From positions 47,463 to 111,462 of the forward strand of contig CALRUR010000010.1 of the NCBI GenBank assembly GCA_943371425.1: a stretch of 64,000 bases of DNA. The letters are read 5' to 3'. Below, piece after piece: positions 54,683 to 63,129 of this stretch. The translations under genes were made by a program, and so were the position numbers. Numbering within the stretch: position 1 is the stretch's first letter; every line of letters starts with the position of its first letter. This stretch comes from CAJBVG01 sp943371425 (GTDB taxonomy: Bacteria; Bacteroidota; Bacteroidia; Sphingobacteriales; Sphingobacteriaceae). Under the pieces are notes generated by a model, which saw only the letters and a list, made by a program, of their open reading frames with translations, had not been told where the DNA came from and made no database searches.

Positions 54683-54865
54683 TTAGATGTTGTTGTTTAA
54701 TTTTTTAAGCTCTTCAATTGTATTCTTTTTCTCTTCTAAATCCTCTTCACTTTCTAGCGGAAATGAGTGCAAAGAAATTAGTGTATTTACCATGTCATCA
54801 GTCTTACTGTTTTCAGTGGTTTTTTCCTCTTCTTCTTTGTTGATTTTTGTATCTTCTTTTTTCAT
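54683..54865 (-). CDS. Small acidic protein of unknown function
   Basis: A 60-residue, strongly charged protein: an N-terminal Lys/Glu-rich stretch (about 1-22), a hydrophobic core DMVNTLISLHSFPL (about 24-37) and an acidic helical end EEDLEEKKNTIEELKKL. It resembles no known family. A palindrome at 54909-54930 and a stem that would include its start codon (54864-54871 with 54898-54905) suggest that both transcription and translation are controlled. It precedes a 26-residue membrane-peptide frame. Confidence 0.6.
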   Translation of the reverse strand: MKKEDTKINKEEEEKTTENSKTDDMVNTLISLHSFPLESEEDLEEKKNTIEELKKLNNNI

Positions 54866-54908
54866 GCCCTTATTTCTCTACTAAATTCAGTATTAAAAAG
54901 GGCATTGT

Positions 54909-54930
54909 AAATACGTAGAACTACGTATTT
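54909..54930. promoter_or_regulatory. Perfect palindrome upstream of the small acidic gene
   Basis: AAATACGTAG and CTACGTATTT face each other with two bases between, a perfect 10-bp inverted repeat 44 bases upstream of the ATG at 54865. Its TACGTAG half-sites and size suit a dimeric regulator. On the plus strand it is followed by TTC then an eight-T run, so it could alternatively act as a weak terminator in that direction. Confidence 0.6.
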
Positions 54931-55010
54931 TTCAGATTTTTTTTGAAGGCTAAAAATTGGATAAAAACTGCATTTGCAGAACGCAAATAGCTGTAATTAA
55001 GGTATATAAA

Positions 55011-55475
55011 TTAGTACTTTACGTTTCCTTCTAATTTATACCATAATTCAAAAGCTTCTAAAGCTTCTTCGCGAAGCACCTGTTCGCACGGAATTGTTCG
55101 ATCTTTCATTTCTTTCGAAATCTCATCATAAATGAAATGATCATCGAAATCGATTTTGGCTGCATCATGTTTACTATTGGCGTAATAAATTTTGCTAGCA
55201 CGAGACCAATAAATGGCCGAAAGGCACATTGGGCAAGGCTCACAGCTGGTATATATCTCACAACCATCCAACTGGAATGTTCCTAATTCTTTACAAGCAT
55301 TTCTAATGGCTACCACCTCTGCATGCGCAGTAGGGTCGTTGGTACTCGTAACTTCATTCGCACCTGTTGCAATAATCTTCCCATCCTTTACAATTACGCA
55401 ACCAAAAGGACCACCTTTTTTAGATAGTACATTATTGATAGAGAGCTTTATTGCCTCGCGCATGAATTGTTCCAT
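55011..55475 (-). CDS. Nucleoside/guanine deaminase (CDA fold)
   Basis: Start set at ATG 55475 (MEQFMREAIKLS), giving 154 residues; a longer frame would be translated from a heptamer array (KFIIHNSS...), which is unlikely. Zinc-site motifs are HAEVVAI (H-A-E) and PCPMC (SCEPCPMCLSAIYW), as in the cytidine deaminase fold. The C-terminal IYYANSKHDAAKIDFDD fits GuaD-type guanine deaminase better than the tRNA adenosine deaminase TadA. Cytoplasmic, purine salvage. Confidence 0.88.
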   Translation of the reverse strand: MEQFMREAIKLSINNVLSKKGGPFGCVIVKDGKIIATGANEVTSTNDPTAHAEVVAIRNACKELGTFQLDGCEIYTSCEPCPMCLSAIYWSRASKIYYANSKHDAAKIDFDDHFIYDEISKEMKDRTIPCEQVLREEALEAFELWYKLEGNVKY

Positions 55476-55640
55476 ATGAATTATGAATGATGAATTATGA
55501 ATTATGAATTTCGCATTTAACATTTTAAACTGCCGATTTCGACCATTCGACTTTTCGGCAATTCGACAATTCGGATTTTCGCTGTTTCGCCAGTTCGTTA
55601 ATTCGATGTTCGCTAGTTCGCTAATTCGATTTATTTCGAT
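55476..55640. repeat. Heptamer array followed by a 12-copy octamer array
   Basis: Units of the GAATTAT kind occupy 55476-55511, directly before the deaminase start. From 55538 to 55628 the word TTCG recurs 12 times, every 8 bases except for one 7-base step (55602 to 55609). The array reaches the OmpH-like stop codon (55631). On the minus strand the unit is NNCGAANN, the same as at 37643-37692. Confidence 0.85.
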
Positions 55641-56224
55641 TTCTCTTTATACTGTTTGTTCAATCCTTCCAATACTTCGTTGGTAATATCCAAACTGTCA
55701 TTCGCGTACAAAATACCCGAACCTTTGGTAAAGTTAAATACAATTTTGTAGCTCTTTTCTTTGGTATGTTCTTTCAAGTATTTAGATACCTTATCAAACA
55801 ATTGTTCATTGAATTTATTCTGATCTTCTTGCAATTTTGCTGCAGCATTTTCACTAAACAATCGTAAATCTTGTTCCTTACGCATCAACGATTCTTCGGT
55901 TCTCGCGCGCTGTTCAGGACTCATGCTAGATGCCATTTTTTGGTAGTTGGTAAATTCTAATTCAAGCACGCTTCTCTTCGCTTCAATCTCCTTTTCGGTA
56001 CGCAATGTTTTTGCTTCAAAATCTTTCTTGGCGTTTTTAAAATAATCATAATTCTCTAACAATGAATCACCGTTCACAAATGCCGAACCTTGCGTAGGCA
56101 TTGCCATTAAGGTACTATCCGAAGCATTCACAAACACTGGACCTTGCGGCTTACTTGTAAAATGCAAAATATACAATACTACTACTGCAATTGCTAAAAT
56201 GATGTTGAATATGGATGACTTCAT
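55631..56224 (-). CDS. OmpH/Skp-like periplasmic chaperone
   Basis: A 197-residue protein with an N-terminal membrane helix or uncleaved signal (about 3-22), then a long helical region (about 60-150, FKNAKKDFEAKTLRTEKEIEAKR) typical of the Skp/OmpH coiled-coil tentacles, and a short beta end (SYKIVFNFTKGSGILYANDSLDIT). It would carry unfolded outer-membrane proteins across the periplasm. Its ATG is formed at the edge of a heptamer array. Confidence 0.87.
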   Translation of the reverse strand: MKSSIFNIILAIAVVVLYILHFTSKPQGPVFVNASDSTLMAMPTQGSAFVNGDSLLENYDYFKNAKKDFEAKTLRTEKEIEAKRSVLELEFTNYQKMASSMSPEQRARTEESLMRKEQDLRLFSENAAAKLQEDQNKFNEQLFDKVSKYLKEHTKEKSYKIVFNFTKGSGILYANDSLDITNEVLEGLNKQYKEKSK

Positions 56225-56225
56225 G

Positions 56226-56385
56226 AATTGTGAATTATGAATTATGAATTATGAATTATGAATTATGAATTATGAATTAAGGAACGGAATTGCGAATTGC
56301 AAATGTGAAATATGAAAATTGAATTATGAACTACGAGTTGAATTGGATTAATTCAACATTCATAATTCATAATTCATAATTCATT
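56226..56385. repeat. Heptamer arrays with a perfect 27-bp inverted repeat
   Basis: Eight GAATTAT-type units run at 56226-56280. The 27-base word at 56237-56263 (also at 56244-56270) is exactly inverted at 56358-56384. The left side abuts the OmpH-like start codon and the right side the SlyD stop. The intervening 56281-56357 holds more loosely related AATTG/GAATT words. A long stem in either transcript is likely. Confidence 0.85.
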
Positions 56386-56898
56386 TTAGTGTTGGTGGCC
56401 ACCTTCGCCATGCACATGCCCATGGTCTAGCTCTTCTGCAGTTGCTTCACGTATTTCGTGTACAGAACCAACGAAATTTAATTCTCTGCCTGCTAGTGGA
56501 TGATTAAAGTCCATTTTCACAATTTCTTCGGTTACATCTACCACTAAGCCTTGCATTTTATTGCCATCTTGGTCGCTCATCGGGATAAATGCACCTTTAG
56601 CAATTACTTCATCATCAAATACACCGTCCACTAAAAATACATTTTTAGGTAAATCAACTATCGCCGACTCGTCAAACTCACCGTATCCACTCTCTTCTTT
56701 CGTTAATACGAAGTTAAATGCTGCACCACTTTCTAGGTTTTCTAGTGCCATTTCAAATTTTTCTGGCAATCCGCTTAATCCGTGTAAATACACAAACGGT
56801 TGCTCTGCGGTTACACGCTCTACTAACATTACGTTTTCGCCTTCATTAATGCTTAACTCATAGGTTAAGGAAACTACTTTGTTTTGAGATACTTTCAT
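56386..56898 (-). CDS. SlyD-type FKBP peptidyl-prolyl isomerase
   Basis: A 170-residue protein. YELSINEGENVMLVE and PFVYLHGLSGLPEKFEMALENL (about 30-51) are the FKBP core of the SlyD group, the IF insert (about 70-125) replaces the flap, and NHPLAGRELNF returns to the core. The C-terminus HGHVHGEGGHQH is His-rich and likely binds nickel or other metal, as in SlyD. Cytoplasmic folding helper. It is divergent from gyrB. Confidence 0.92.
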   Translation of the reverse strand: MKVSQNKVVSLTYELSINEGENVMLVERVTAEQPFVYLHGLSGLPEKFEMALENLESGAAFNFVLTKEESGYGEFDESAIVDLPKNVFLVDGVFDDEVIAKGAFIPMSDQDGNKMQGLVVDVTEEIVKMDFNHPLAGRELNFVGSVHEIREATAEELDHGHVHGEGGHQH

Positions 56899-56995
56899 TC
56901 TAATTTTTTAATATTTTACATACATGGAAGATTCCAAAACGCGTTTTCTAAATCTCGTATCAGAAATGGAATTCGAGGGCTGGCAACCAATGGCA

Positions 56996-57003
56996 CAAAA
57001 GTA
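56996..57003 (-). promoter_or_regulatory. Candidate -7 promoter element of the SlyD gene
   Basis: TACTTTTG on the minus strand (57003-56996) matches the Bacteroidota -7 consensus TAnnTTTG exactly and would give a leader of about 90 bases. No clear -33 box was found. Confidence 0.4.
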
Positions 57004-57080
57004 AACAAATACTTAACAGAATGTTGAAAAAAAATTGATTTTTAGCCATCTTTTTTCACGCTTATCCCCCTTTAAAAAAG

Positions 57081-57088
57081 TATCTTTG
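57081..57088 (+). promoter_or_regulatory. Candidate -7 promoter element of gyrB
   Basis: TATCTTTG matches TAnnTTTG exactly and lies 24 bases before the gyrB ATG (57112), so the leader would be about 18-20 bases. A -33 TTTG is not evident. Confidence 0.5.
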
Positions 57089-57111
57089 AAGCTATCCTGA
57101 ATTAAAAGTAT

Positions 57112-59070
57112 ATGAGTGAGGAAAAAATTGACAAATCAAATTATTCTGCGGATAATATCCAAGTTTTAGAAGGTCTGGAAGCCGTACGTAAACGTCCGGC
57201 AATGTACATTGGCGATACTGGCTTTAAAGGTTTACATCACCTTGTTTACGAGGTGGTTGACAACTCTATAGACGAGGCCTTGGCTGGTTATTGTACAGAT
57301 ATCGATGTAATTATTACAGAAGACAATAGCATACGTGTGCAAGATAATGGTCGTGGTATCCCTACAGACATGCACCCTAAAGAGAAAAAATCTGCTTTAG
57401 AAGTGGTAATGACGGTATTACACGCCGGTGGTAAATTCGATAAAGATACCTACAAAGTTTCTGGTGGTTTACACGGTGTGGGGGTAAGTTGCGTTAACGC
57501 CTTATCTATTGCCTTAAAAGCAGAAGTACACAGAAACGGTAAAATATTTCAACAAGAATATTCAAAAGGGAAACCTTTATATGATGTTAAAGAAATGGGT
57601 GAAACCAGCATTCGTGGTACCATCGTAACTTTTAAACCAGATGCCGAAATATTTACTCAAACTACCGAATATAAATTCGACACATTGGCTGCTCGTTTGC
57701 GCGAGTTAGCTTACTTGAATAAAGGCATTCGCTTAACCTTAACAGATGAGCGCGAAAAAGGTGAAAACGGTGAATTTACCAAGGAAGAGTTTTACTCTGA
57801 AGGTGGTTTACGTGAGTTCGTTAAGTACTTAGATGGTACTCGTGAGCCCCTTATTCCGGAGCCTATTTATGTTGAAGGTAATAAAGCGGGTATCCCTGTT
57901 GAGCTTGCACTTCAATATAACAGCACTTATAACGAAAACGTACACTCATATGTAAATAATATTAATACTATTGAAGGCGGTACTCACGTTGCTGGCTTCC
58001 GTAGAGGATTAACTCGTACCTTAAAAGCTTACGCTGAAAAATCGGGTTTATTAAAAAATCTTAAAATTGAAATTACTGGTGATGACTTCCGTGAGGGATT
58101 AACAGCTGTAATTTCGGTCAAAGTACAAGAGCCACAATTTGAAGGTCAAACGAAAACCAAATTGGGTAATAACGAAGTAACAGGTGCAGTTGACCAAGCT
58201 GTGGGCGAAATTTTGAACATCTATTTGGAAGAAAATCCAAGAGAGGCCAAAATGATTGTACAGAAAGTTATTTTGGCAGCAACTGCGCGTAACGCGGCTC
58301 GTAAAGCAAGAGAATTAGTACAACGTAAAAATGTATTAACAGGCTCAGGCTTGCCAGGTAAACTTTCTGATTGTTCGGAATCGGATCCTGCGTTATGTGA
58401 ATTATACCTTGTAGAGGGTGACTCTGCGGGTGGTACAGCGAAACAAGGACGTAACCGTGCATTCCAAGCTATTCTACCATTAAAAGGTAAAATCCTGAAC
58501 GTGGAGAAAGCCATGGAGCATAAGATTTATGATAACGACGAGATAAAGAATATTTTCACTGCAATGGGTGTAAGTATCGGAACTGTAGAAGATCATAAAG
58601 CTCTAAACGTAATAAAATTAAGATATCATAAAATCATCATCATGACGGATGCTGATATCGACGGTTCGCACATTACCACCTTGATTTTAACCTTCTTCTT
58701 CCGTTACATGAAAGAGCTTATAGAATCTGGTTATATTTATATTGCTACTCCACCGTTGTATTTGGTAAAAAAAGGTAAGGAGCAAGAGTATGCTTGGGAC
58801 GATAACCAACGTGATATTGCCGTACAACGATTAAAAGGTGCAGGAAAAGAAGAAAGTGTAAACATACAACGTTACAAAGGTTTGGGAGAGATGAACGCGG
58901 AACAATTATGGGCAACCACTATGAACCCTGAGACTCGTACCCTACGTCAAGTAACCATCGAAAACGCTGCAGAATGCGATCATATTTTCTCAATGCTAAT
59001 GGGCGACGAAGTGGCACCACGTAGAGATTTTATTGAGAAGAATGCTAAGTATGCGAGAATTGACGTTTAA
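57112..59070 (+). CDS. gyrB: DNA gyrase subunit B
   Basis: ATPase and TOPRIM subunit of the enzyme that introduces negative supercoils. GHKL motifs include VVDNSIDEALAG, DNGRGIP and GGLHGVGVSCVNALS. The TOPRIM acidic residues are E435 (VEGDSAGG) and D513/D515/D517 (TDADIDGSH). PLKGKILNVEKA and QRYKGLGEMN are the usual C-terminal marks. 652 residues without the extra insert of gammaproteobacterial GyrB. Codon choice is more GC-rich than in neighbouring genes, as in highly expressed genes. The stop overlaps the convergent hydrolase by four bases. Confidence 0.97.
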   Translation: MSEEKIDKSNYSADNIQVLEGLEAVRKRPAMYIGDTGFKGLHHLVYEVVDNSIDEALAGYCTDIDVIITEDNSIRVQDNGRGIPTDMHPKEKKSALEVVMTVLHAGGKFDKDTYKVSGGLHGVGVSCVNALSIALKAEVHRNGKIFQQEYSKGKPLYDVKEMGETSIRGTIVTFKPDAEIFTQTTEYKFDTLAARLRELAYLNKGIRLTLTDEREKGENGEFTKEEFYSEGGLREFVKYLDGTREPLIPEPIYVEGNKAGIPVELALQYNSTYNENVHSYVNNINTIEGGTHVAGFRRGLTRTLKAYAEKSGLLKNLKIEITGDDFREGLTAVISVKVQEPQFEGQTKTKLGNNEVTGAVDQAVGEILNIYLEENPREAKMIVQKVILAATARNAARKARELVQRKNVLTGSGLPGKLSDCSESDPALCELYLVEGDSAGGTAKQGRNRAFQAILPLKGKILNVEKAMEHKIYDNDEIKNIFTAMGVSIGTVEDHKALNVIKLRYHKIIIMTDADIDGSHITTLILTFFFRYMKELIESGYIYIATPPLYLVKKGKEQEYAWDDNQRDIAVQRLKGAGKEESVNIQRYKGLGEMNAEQLWATTMNPETRTLRQVTIENAAECDHIFSMLMGDEVAPRRDFIEKNAKYARIDV

Positions 59071-60164
59071 AGATTCTCTGCGAGTTTAACAAACACACTC
59101 CACCATGGAGCATCACCGTATACAGAACCTAGTCTAACCACGACTAGGTTTTTTTCTGGGCAAACGTATATAAACTGCCCTAAAATTCCTTCGGCCATAA
59201 AGTCTTTACCCGGTCTTGGAATCCACCATTGGTATTGGTAATATTTTACACTCGCATCGGCCGTATCTAATTTTGTGGAAGCTTCTACCCATGGCGCTGG
59301 AACCAATTGTTGTCCGTTCCAATTGCCTTTATTTAAATACAATCTCCCGAACTTTGCAAAATCTACTGCTGTTGCATTTATACAACAAAATGTTTTTTCT
59401 AATCCGTCTTTTTTCTTATCGATGCTCCAACTTGCCGGTGTTTCCATTTGCAAAGGAGTCCATATTTTTTCTTGTAAATATTGAGTAATGGTTTTCGTTT
59501 TTAAAGCTCGCTCCAGTATTAATCCTAAGAGTTGTGTATTGCCACTTTGGTATTCGAAATCGGTGCCTGGCTCCTCTTCCATTTTCATTTTGCCAATAGA
59601 TTTTCTCAATTGCCTTCCGTAATAAAACGTAGCGGCATCCCCAAAAGAGTTGTAATAACTTTCGTTAAATTTTAAGCCCGATGTCATTTGTAATACATGG
59701 CGAATGCTTACTTTTTCGAAGCCTGCTTTTTTTAATTCTGGAATATAATTGGTAATGGGCTCGTTCTCCGATTTTATGTATCCGTCGGCAATAGCACATC
59801 CAATTAATGCTGAGGTAAATGATTTGGCAACCGAAAAAGAAGGAACTACATCAGTACTGGTATATCCTTTATAATAATTTTCGAAAATGATACTATCGTT
59901 TCTGATGATTAAAAAAGCAACTGTTTTATTTTTTGCGTTAAGCTCATCTAAGGTGAACGTTTTTCCATTAATTATGAAGTTTGGGATTCTTGCAGTACCT
60001 CTGCCATCTTTAAATTTAAAAGGCGTTTCAGAAGCTTTTAACTCTCTACTAGGAAATTTTTTATGATCGTTTATATCAGCAAAATTATAAATAAAAAACC
60101 TGCCAACTTTACAAGAACTAAGTGTTATGCTAAGTATTAATATTGCTAGAATTCCTTTTTTCAT
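59067..60164 (-). CDS. Serine hydrolase lipoprotein (class C beta-lactamase-like)
   Basis: A 365-residue lipoprotein with lipobox LSSC (C18). The catalytic S111-x-x-K114 (SVAKS) and a Y-x-x-x-N equivalent (YQSGNTQL) place it in the beta-lactamase/transpeptidase-like fold, with a late GILGQFIYV replacing the KTG box, as in EstB-like esterases. It is more probably an esterase or peptidase than a resistance enzyme. It converges with gyrB, the ends overlapping at 59067-59070. Confidence 0.9.
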   Translation of the reverse strand: MKKGILAILILSITLSSCKVGRFFIYNFADINDHKKFPSRELKASETPFKFKDGRGTARIPNFIINGKTFTLDELNAKNKTVAFLIIRNDSIIFENYYKGYTSTDVVPSFSVAKSFTSALIGCAIADGYIKSENEPITNYIPELKKAGFEKVSIRHVLQMTSGLKFNESYYNSFGDAATFYYGRQLRKSIGKMKMEEEPGTDFEYQSGNTQLLGLILERALKTKTITQYLQEKIWTPLQMETPASWSIDKKKDGLEKTFCCINATAVDFAKFGRLYLNKGNWNGQQLVPAPWVEASTKLDTADASVKYYQYQWWIPRPGKDFMAEGILGQFIYVCPEKNLVVVRLGSVYGDAPWWSVFVKLAENL

Positions 60165-60204
60165 ACCTCAAATTTTATTCAATATATGAAAAAAAATACT
60201 CAGC

Positions 60205-60636
60205 CTAATAATCTAACCAAACTTGTTTGTTTTTATAATCAATTAAAGCATCGAAATTCATCAATACATCATTGCCTAAAACACCTTGTATGGGTTCTAA
60301 ATTCATACGACCATAAGTGTGATTTACATGCGATAAATCTAATAATGCTGCTTTGTAATTTTGCAATACCAAATCGCCTAATCTGAAACTTTCGAAAACA
60401 CATTCGAAAATTTCCATGGAGTTGGTTCCAAGGCCTGAGGAAATTTGTTCGGCAGAATTTATTTCTAAATCGTTCATATGTTCAAAAATAAACGAACTAT
60501 CAAAGGCGGTTTGAGAAGCGCCCGAATCTACAATTAAAGAAATCTTTTTTCCATTTATTTCGGCAACAATACGCAAATGAAAACCCGAATCATTGAGTTT
60601 CAAAATTTCGAACGGTATTGCTTTTTTATTTTTCAT
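60205..60636 (-). CDS. Retropepsin-like aspartic protease domain protein
   Basis: A 143-residue protein with one aspartic-protease motif IVDSGASQTAFD (D37), and a later GVLGNDVLMNFDALIDY that corresponds to the ILG-type Gly-Asn segment of the retropepsin fold. Such small single-lobe domains act as homodimers, one Asp from each chain. There is no signal peptide, so a cytoplasmic location is likely. Substrate unknown. A hairpin lies between it and the upstream mdh gene. Confidence 0.85.
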   Translation of the reverse strand: MKNKKAIPFEILKLNDSGFHLRIVAEINGKKISLIVDSGASQTAFDSSFIFEHMNDLEINSAEQISSGLGTNSMEIFECVFESFRLGDLVLQNYKAALLDLSHVNHTYGRMNLEPIQGVLGNDVLMNFDALIDYKNKQVWLDY

Positions 60637-60644
60637 ATAACAAA

Positions 60645-60672
60645 TAAAGGCATCGAAAAATCGATGCCTTTA
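60645..60672 (-). terminator. Hairpin terminator after mdh
   Basis: Arms of 12 bases at 60645-60656 and 60661-60672 pair perfectly around an AAAA/TTTT loop. On the minus strand the stem is followed by TTTG, a short T-tract only. It lies 18 bases past the mdh stop. Confidence 0.7.
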
Positions 60673-60690
60673 CCTTTATCATTTATAATG

Positions 60691-61629
60691 TTAAACTAAT
60701 TTCATTTCAACAAGTACATTGTTCATGGCACGAACAGCATCGGCACTTTTATTGAAAGTTGCTTGTTCTTCTTCGTTCAATTTGTAATCAACAATTTTCT
60801 CCCAACCATTTTTACCAATTACTACTGGCACACCCATACAGATGTCTGATTGTCCGTACTCACCTTCTAATGATACGCAGCAAGGGAATATTTTTTTCTC
60901 ATCGCGTACAATGCTTTCTACTAATGCTGCACCTGCTGCACCTGGAGCATACCAAGCCGAAGTACCTAATAAACCAGTAAGTGTAGCACCACCCACCATG
61001 GTATCCGCTGCAATTTTTTTCAATTTATCAGCCTCTATTAAATTAGAAACTGGCAAACCATTAATATGAGCTAAACGAGTTAAAGGAATCATGGTAGTAT
61101 CACCGTGTCCGCCTACAACCACGCCGTGCAAATCATTCGATGAGCATTTTAATTCTTGCGATAAATAATATTTAAAACGAGCGCTATCTAAAATACCACC
61201 CATTCCTATAATTCTGTTTTTTGGTAATCCGCTAGATTTTAATGCCAAGTAAGTCATGGTATCCATAGGATTAGAAATTACTACAATAATTGCATTAGGC
61301 GAGTACTTCAAAATATTCTCCGTAACTCCTTTTACAATACCTGCATTTATTCCAATTAATTCCTCGCGTGTCATGCCTGGTTTACGCGGAATACCCGAAG
61401 TAATAACTGCAACATCGGTACCAGCTGTTTTGGTGTAATCGTTAGTGCTTCCTACAATTTTTGTATCGAAACCCAACAATGCCGCCGTCTGCATCATATC
61501 CATTGCTTTGCCTTCGGCAAAACCTTCTTTAATATCAACTAATACTAATTCTTCTGCTAACTCCTTACGAGCAATATTATCGGCACAAGTAGCTCCCACC
61601 GCTCCAGCACCTACAACTGTTATTTTCAT
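60691..61629 (-). CDS. mdh: Malate dehydrogenase (LDH-like type)
   Basis: Start set at ATG 61629 (MKITVVGAGAVG), giving 312 residues; the longer frame adds 16 residues that do not fit the family. The NAD motif is GAGAVG (7-12) with D32 as the adenosine-ribose ligand. R82 and R88 (IPRKPGMTREE) are the substrate-loop arginines marking malate rather than lactate, and H175 (GGHGDTT) is catalytic. TCA-cycle enzyme making oxaloacetate. Divergent from the RmlD-like gene. Confidence 0.95.
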   Translation of the reverse strand: MKITVVGAGAVGATCADNIARKELAEELVLVDIKEGFAEGKAMDMMQTAALLGFDTKIVGSTNDYTKTAGTDVAVITSGIPRKPGMTREELIGINAGIVKGVTENILKYSPNAIIVVISNPMDTMTYLALKSSGLPKNRIIGMGGILDSARFKYYLSQELKCSSNDLHGVVVGGHGDTTMIPLTRLAHINGLPVSNLIEADKLKKIAADTMVGGATLTGLLGTSAWYAPGAAGAALVESIVRDEKKIFPCCVSLEGEYGQSDICMGVPVVIGKNGWEKIVDYKLNEEEQATFNKSADAVRAMNNVLVEMKLV

Positions 61630-61726
61630 AAATTTTATGGTTATATTAAAAGATTGGCGAATATATAGAAGATTCACTAATTATAAAACCTTTTCTTAAT
61701 TTCGAAGCGAAAAATAATACGAATTT

Positions 61727-62635
61727 ATGTCGATTAAAATTTTAGTAACTGGAAGTAACGGATTACTCGGGCAAAAAATAACTGATTTGCTAAGTATTAA
61801 CAGCCATTACGAGCTCATTGCCAGTTCTAAAGGGGCGAACAGACATCCATCCAAACTTCATTACGTTTATGAAGAAATGGATGTAACAGATTATAATGAT
61901 TTGGAGCGAGTAATTAGCCAACATCAACCCAATGCAATTATACATACTGCTGCCATGACCAATGTAGACCAGTGTGAAACAGAAAAAGAGGCTTGCATAA
62001 AACTTAATGTTACGGCTGTTGAACATTTAATAAAGCTTGCCGAAAAATATAACTTTTACCTTGTTCATTTAAGTACCGACTTTGTGTTCGATGGGGAAGA
62101 TGGACCATATAAAGAAAATGACGAAGCAAATCCTTTGAGCTATTACGGACAAAGCAAACTCGATGCAGAAAATTTATTATTAAACTCAAACATTAAATAC
62201 TCTATACTTAGAACCATTATAGTATATGGCGTTGCCGCAGATATGAGTCGTTCTAACATTGTACTTTGGGCAAAAGGTGCTTTAGAAAAAGGAAGCCCAA
62301 TAAAAGTTGTAAACGACCAATACCGCATGCCAACACTGGCAGAGGATTTGGCTCAAGCTTGTATTTTGGCTGTAGATAAAAAAGCACAAGGCATTTTCCA
62401 TATTTCGGGTAAAGATTATATGAGTGTAATTGAGATGGTGCGAAGAATTGCGAAATACTTTAAACTCGATGATTCTATAATTGAAGAAACCGATTCGAGC
62501 ACCTTAAATCAAGCTGCTAAACGACCTCCACGCACAGGTTTTGTGTTAGACAAAGCGGTAAATGAATTAGGCTATGCGCCACATAGTTTTGAAGAAGGTC
62601 TTGCAGTAGTAGAAAAACAATTAAGTAATAAATAA
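61727..62635 (+). CDS. RmlD-like SDR (dTDP-4-dehydrorhamnose reductase family)
   Basis: A 302-residue extended SDR. GSNGLLGQKI (9-18) binds the nucleotide, AAMTNVDQCETE is the RmlD-type segment and YYGQSK (about 138-143) carries the YxxxK catalytic pair. The family reduces 4-keto sugars, but no other rhamnose genes are nearby, so the substrate may differ. It is followed 26 bases later by the peroxiredoxin gene. Confidence 0.85.
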   Translation: MSIKILVTGSNGLLGQKITDLLSINSHYELIASSKGANRHPSKLHYVYEEMDVTDYNDLERVISQHQPNAIIHTAAMTNVDQCETEKEACIKLNVTAVEHLIKLAEKYNFYLVHLSTDFVFDGEDGPYKENDEANPLSYYGQSKLDAENLLLNSNIKYSILRTIIVYGVAADMSRSNIVLWAKGALEKGSPIKVVNDQYRMPTLAEDLAQACILAVDKKAQGIFHISGKDYMSVIEMVRRIAKYFKLDDSIIEETDSSTLNQAAKRPPRTGFVLDKAVNELGYAPHSFEEGLAVVEKQLSNK

Positions 62636-62661
62636 GTTATTAAATATTAAAACCAAAAAAT

Positions 62662-63123
62662 ATGAGCATTAACGTAGGCCAAATGGCACCCGATTTCAGT
62701 TTGTACAATACAGACAAAAAAGAAGTTAAATTATCAGACTTAAAAGGCAAGAAAGTAATTATTCATTTCTTCCCACAAGCATTTACAGGAGTTTGTACTA
62801 CACAATTATGTACCATGCGCGATAATATAAATTACTACACTAATTTAAATGCAGTGGTTTTAGGAATCTCTGTAGACTCTGTGTTTACATTAGGTAAATT
62901 TAAAGAACAAGAAAATTACAACTTCGATTTATTATCTGATTTTAATAAAGAAACAGCTCGTACTTACGGCGCTATTTACGAAGATTGGATTTTAGGTATG
63001 AAAGGTGTAGCGAAAAGAGCAGCTTTCGTAATCGACGAAAATGGTGTAGTAACCTACGCTGAAGTATTAGAAAGCGCTGGTGATTTGCCAGATTTCAGCA
63101 AAATTGAGCAAGCTGTTGCTTAA
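62662..63123 (+). CDS. Peroxiredoxin (AhpC/TSA-like redoxin)
   Basis: A 153-residue thioredoxin-fold peroxidase. The peroxidatic cysteine is C45 in FTGVCTTQLCTMRD, with a second cysteine C50 five residues later, which could serve as resolving residue as in atypical 2-Cys enzymes. The start MSINVGQMAPDFSL is standard. It reduces hydroperoxides in the cytoplasm. It is the last coding gene before the tRNA. Confidence 0.92.
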   Translation: MSINVGQMAPDFSLYNTDKKEVKLSDLKGKKVIIHFFPQAFTGVCTTQLCTMRDNINYYTNLNAVVLGISVDSVFTLGKFKEQENYNFDLLSDFNKETARTYGAIYEDWILGMKGVAKRAAFVIDENGVVTYAEVLESAGDLPDFSKIEQAVA

Positions 63124-63129
63124 CAATAT

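Noticed and set aside
55476..55523. Extended N-terminus of the deaminase
   Set aside because: The extra 16 residues are translated from a heptamer array and do not resemble the family; the ATG at 55475 is better.
56924..57004. 26-codon frame on the plus strand between slyD and gyrB
   Set aside because: It overlaps the likely slyD promoter on the other strand, has no promoter of its own in view and no membrane or other recognisable pattern; probably chance.
61658..61704. Divergent TAnnTTCG boxes between mdh and the RmlD-like gene
   Set aside because: Both differ from the TAnnTTTG consensus and have no -33 partner, so promoter calls would be guesses.
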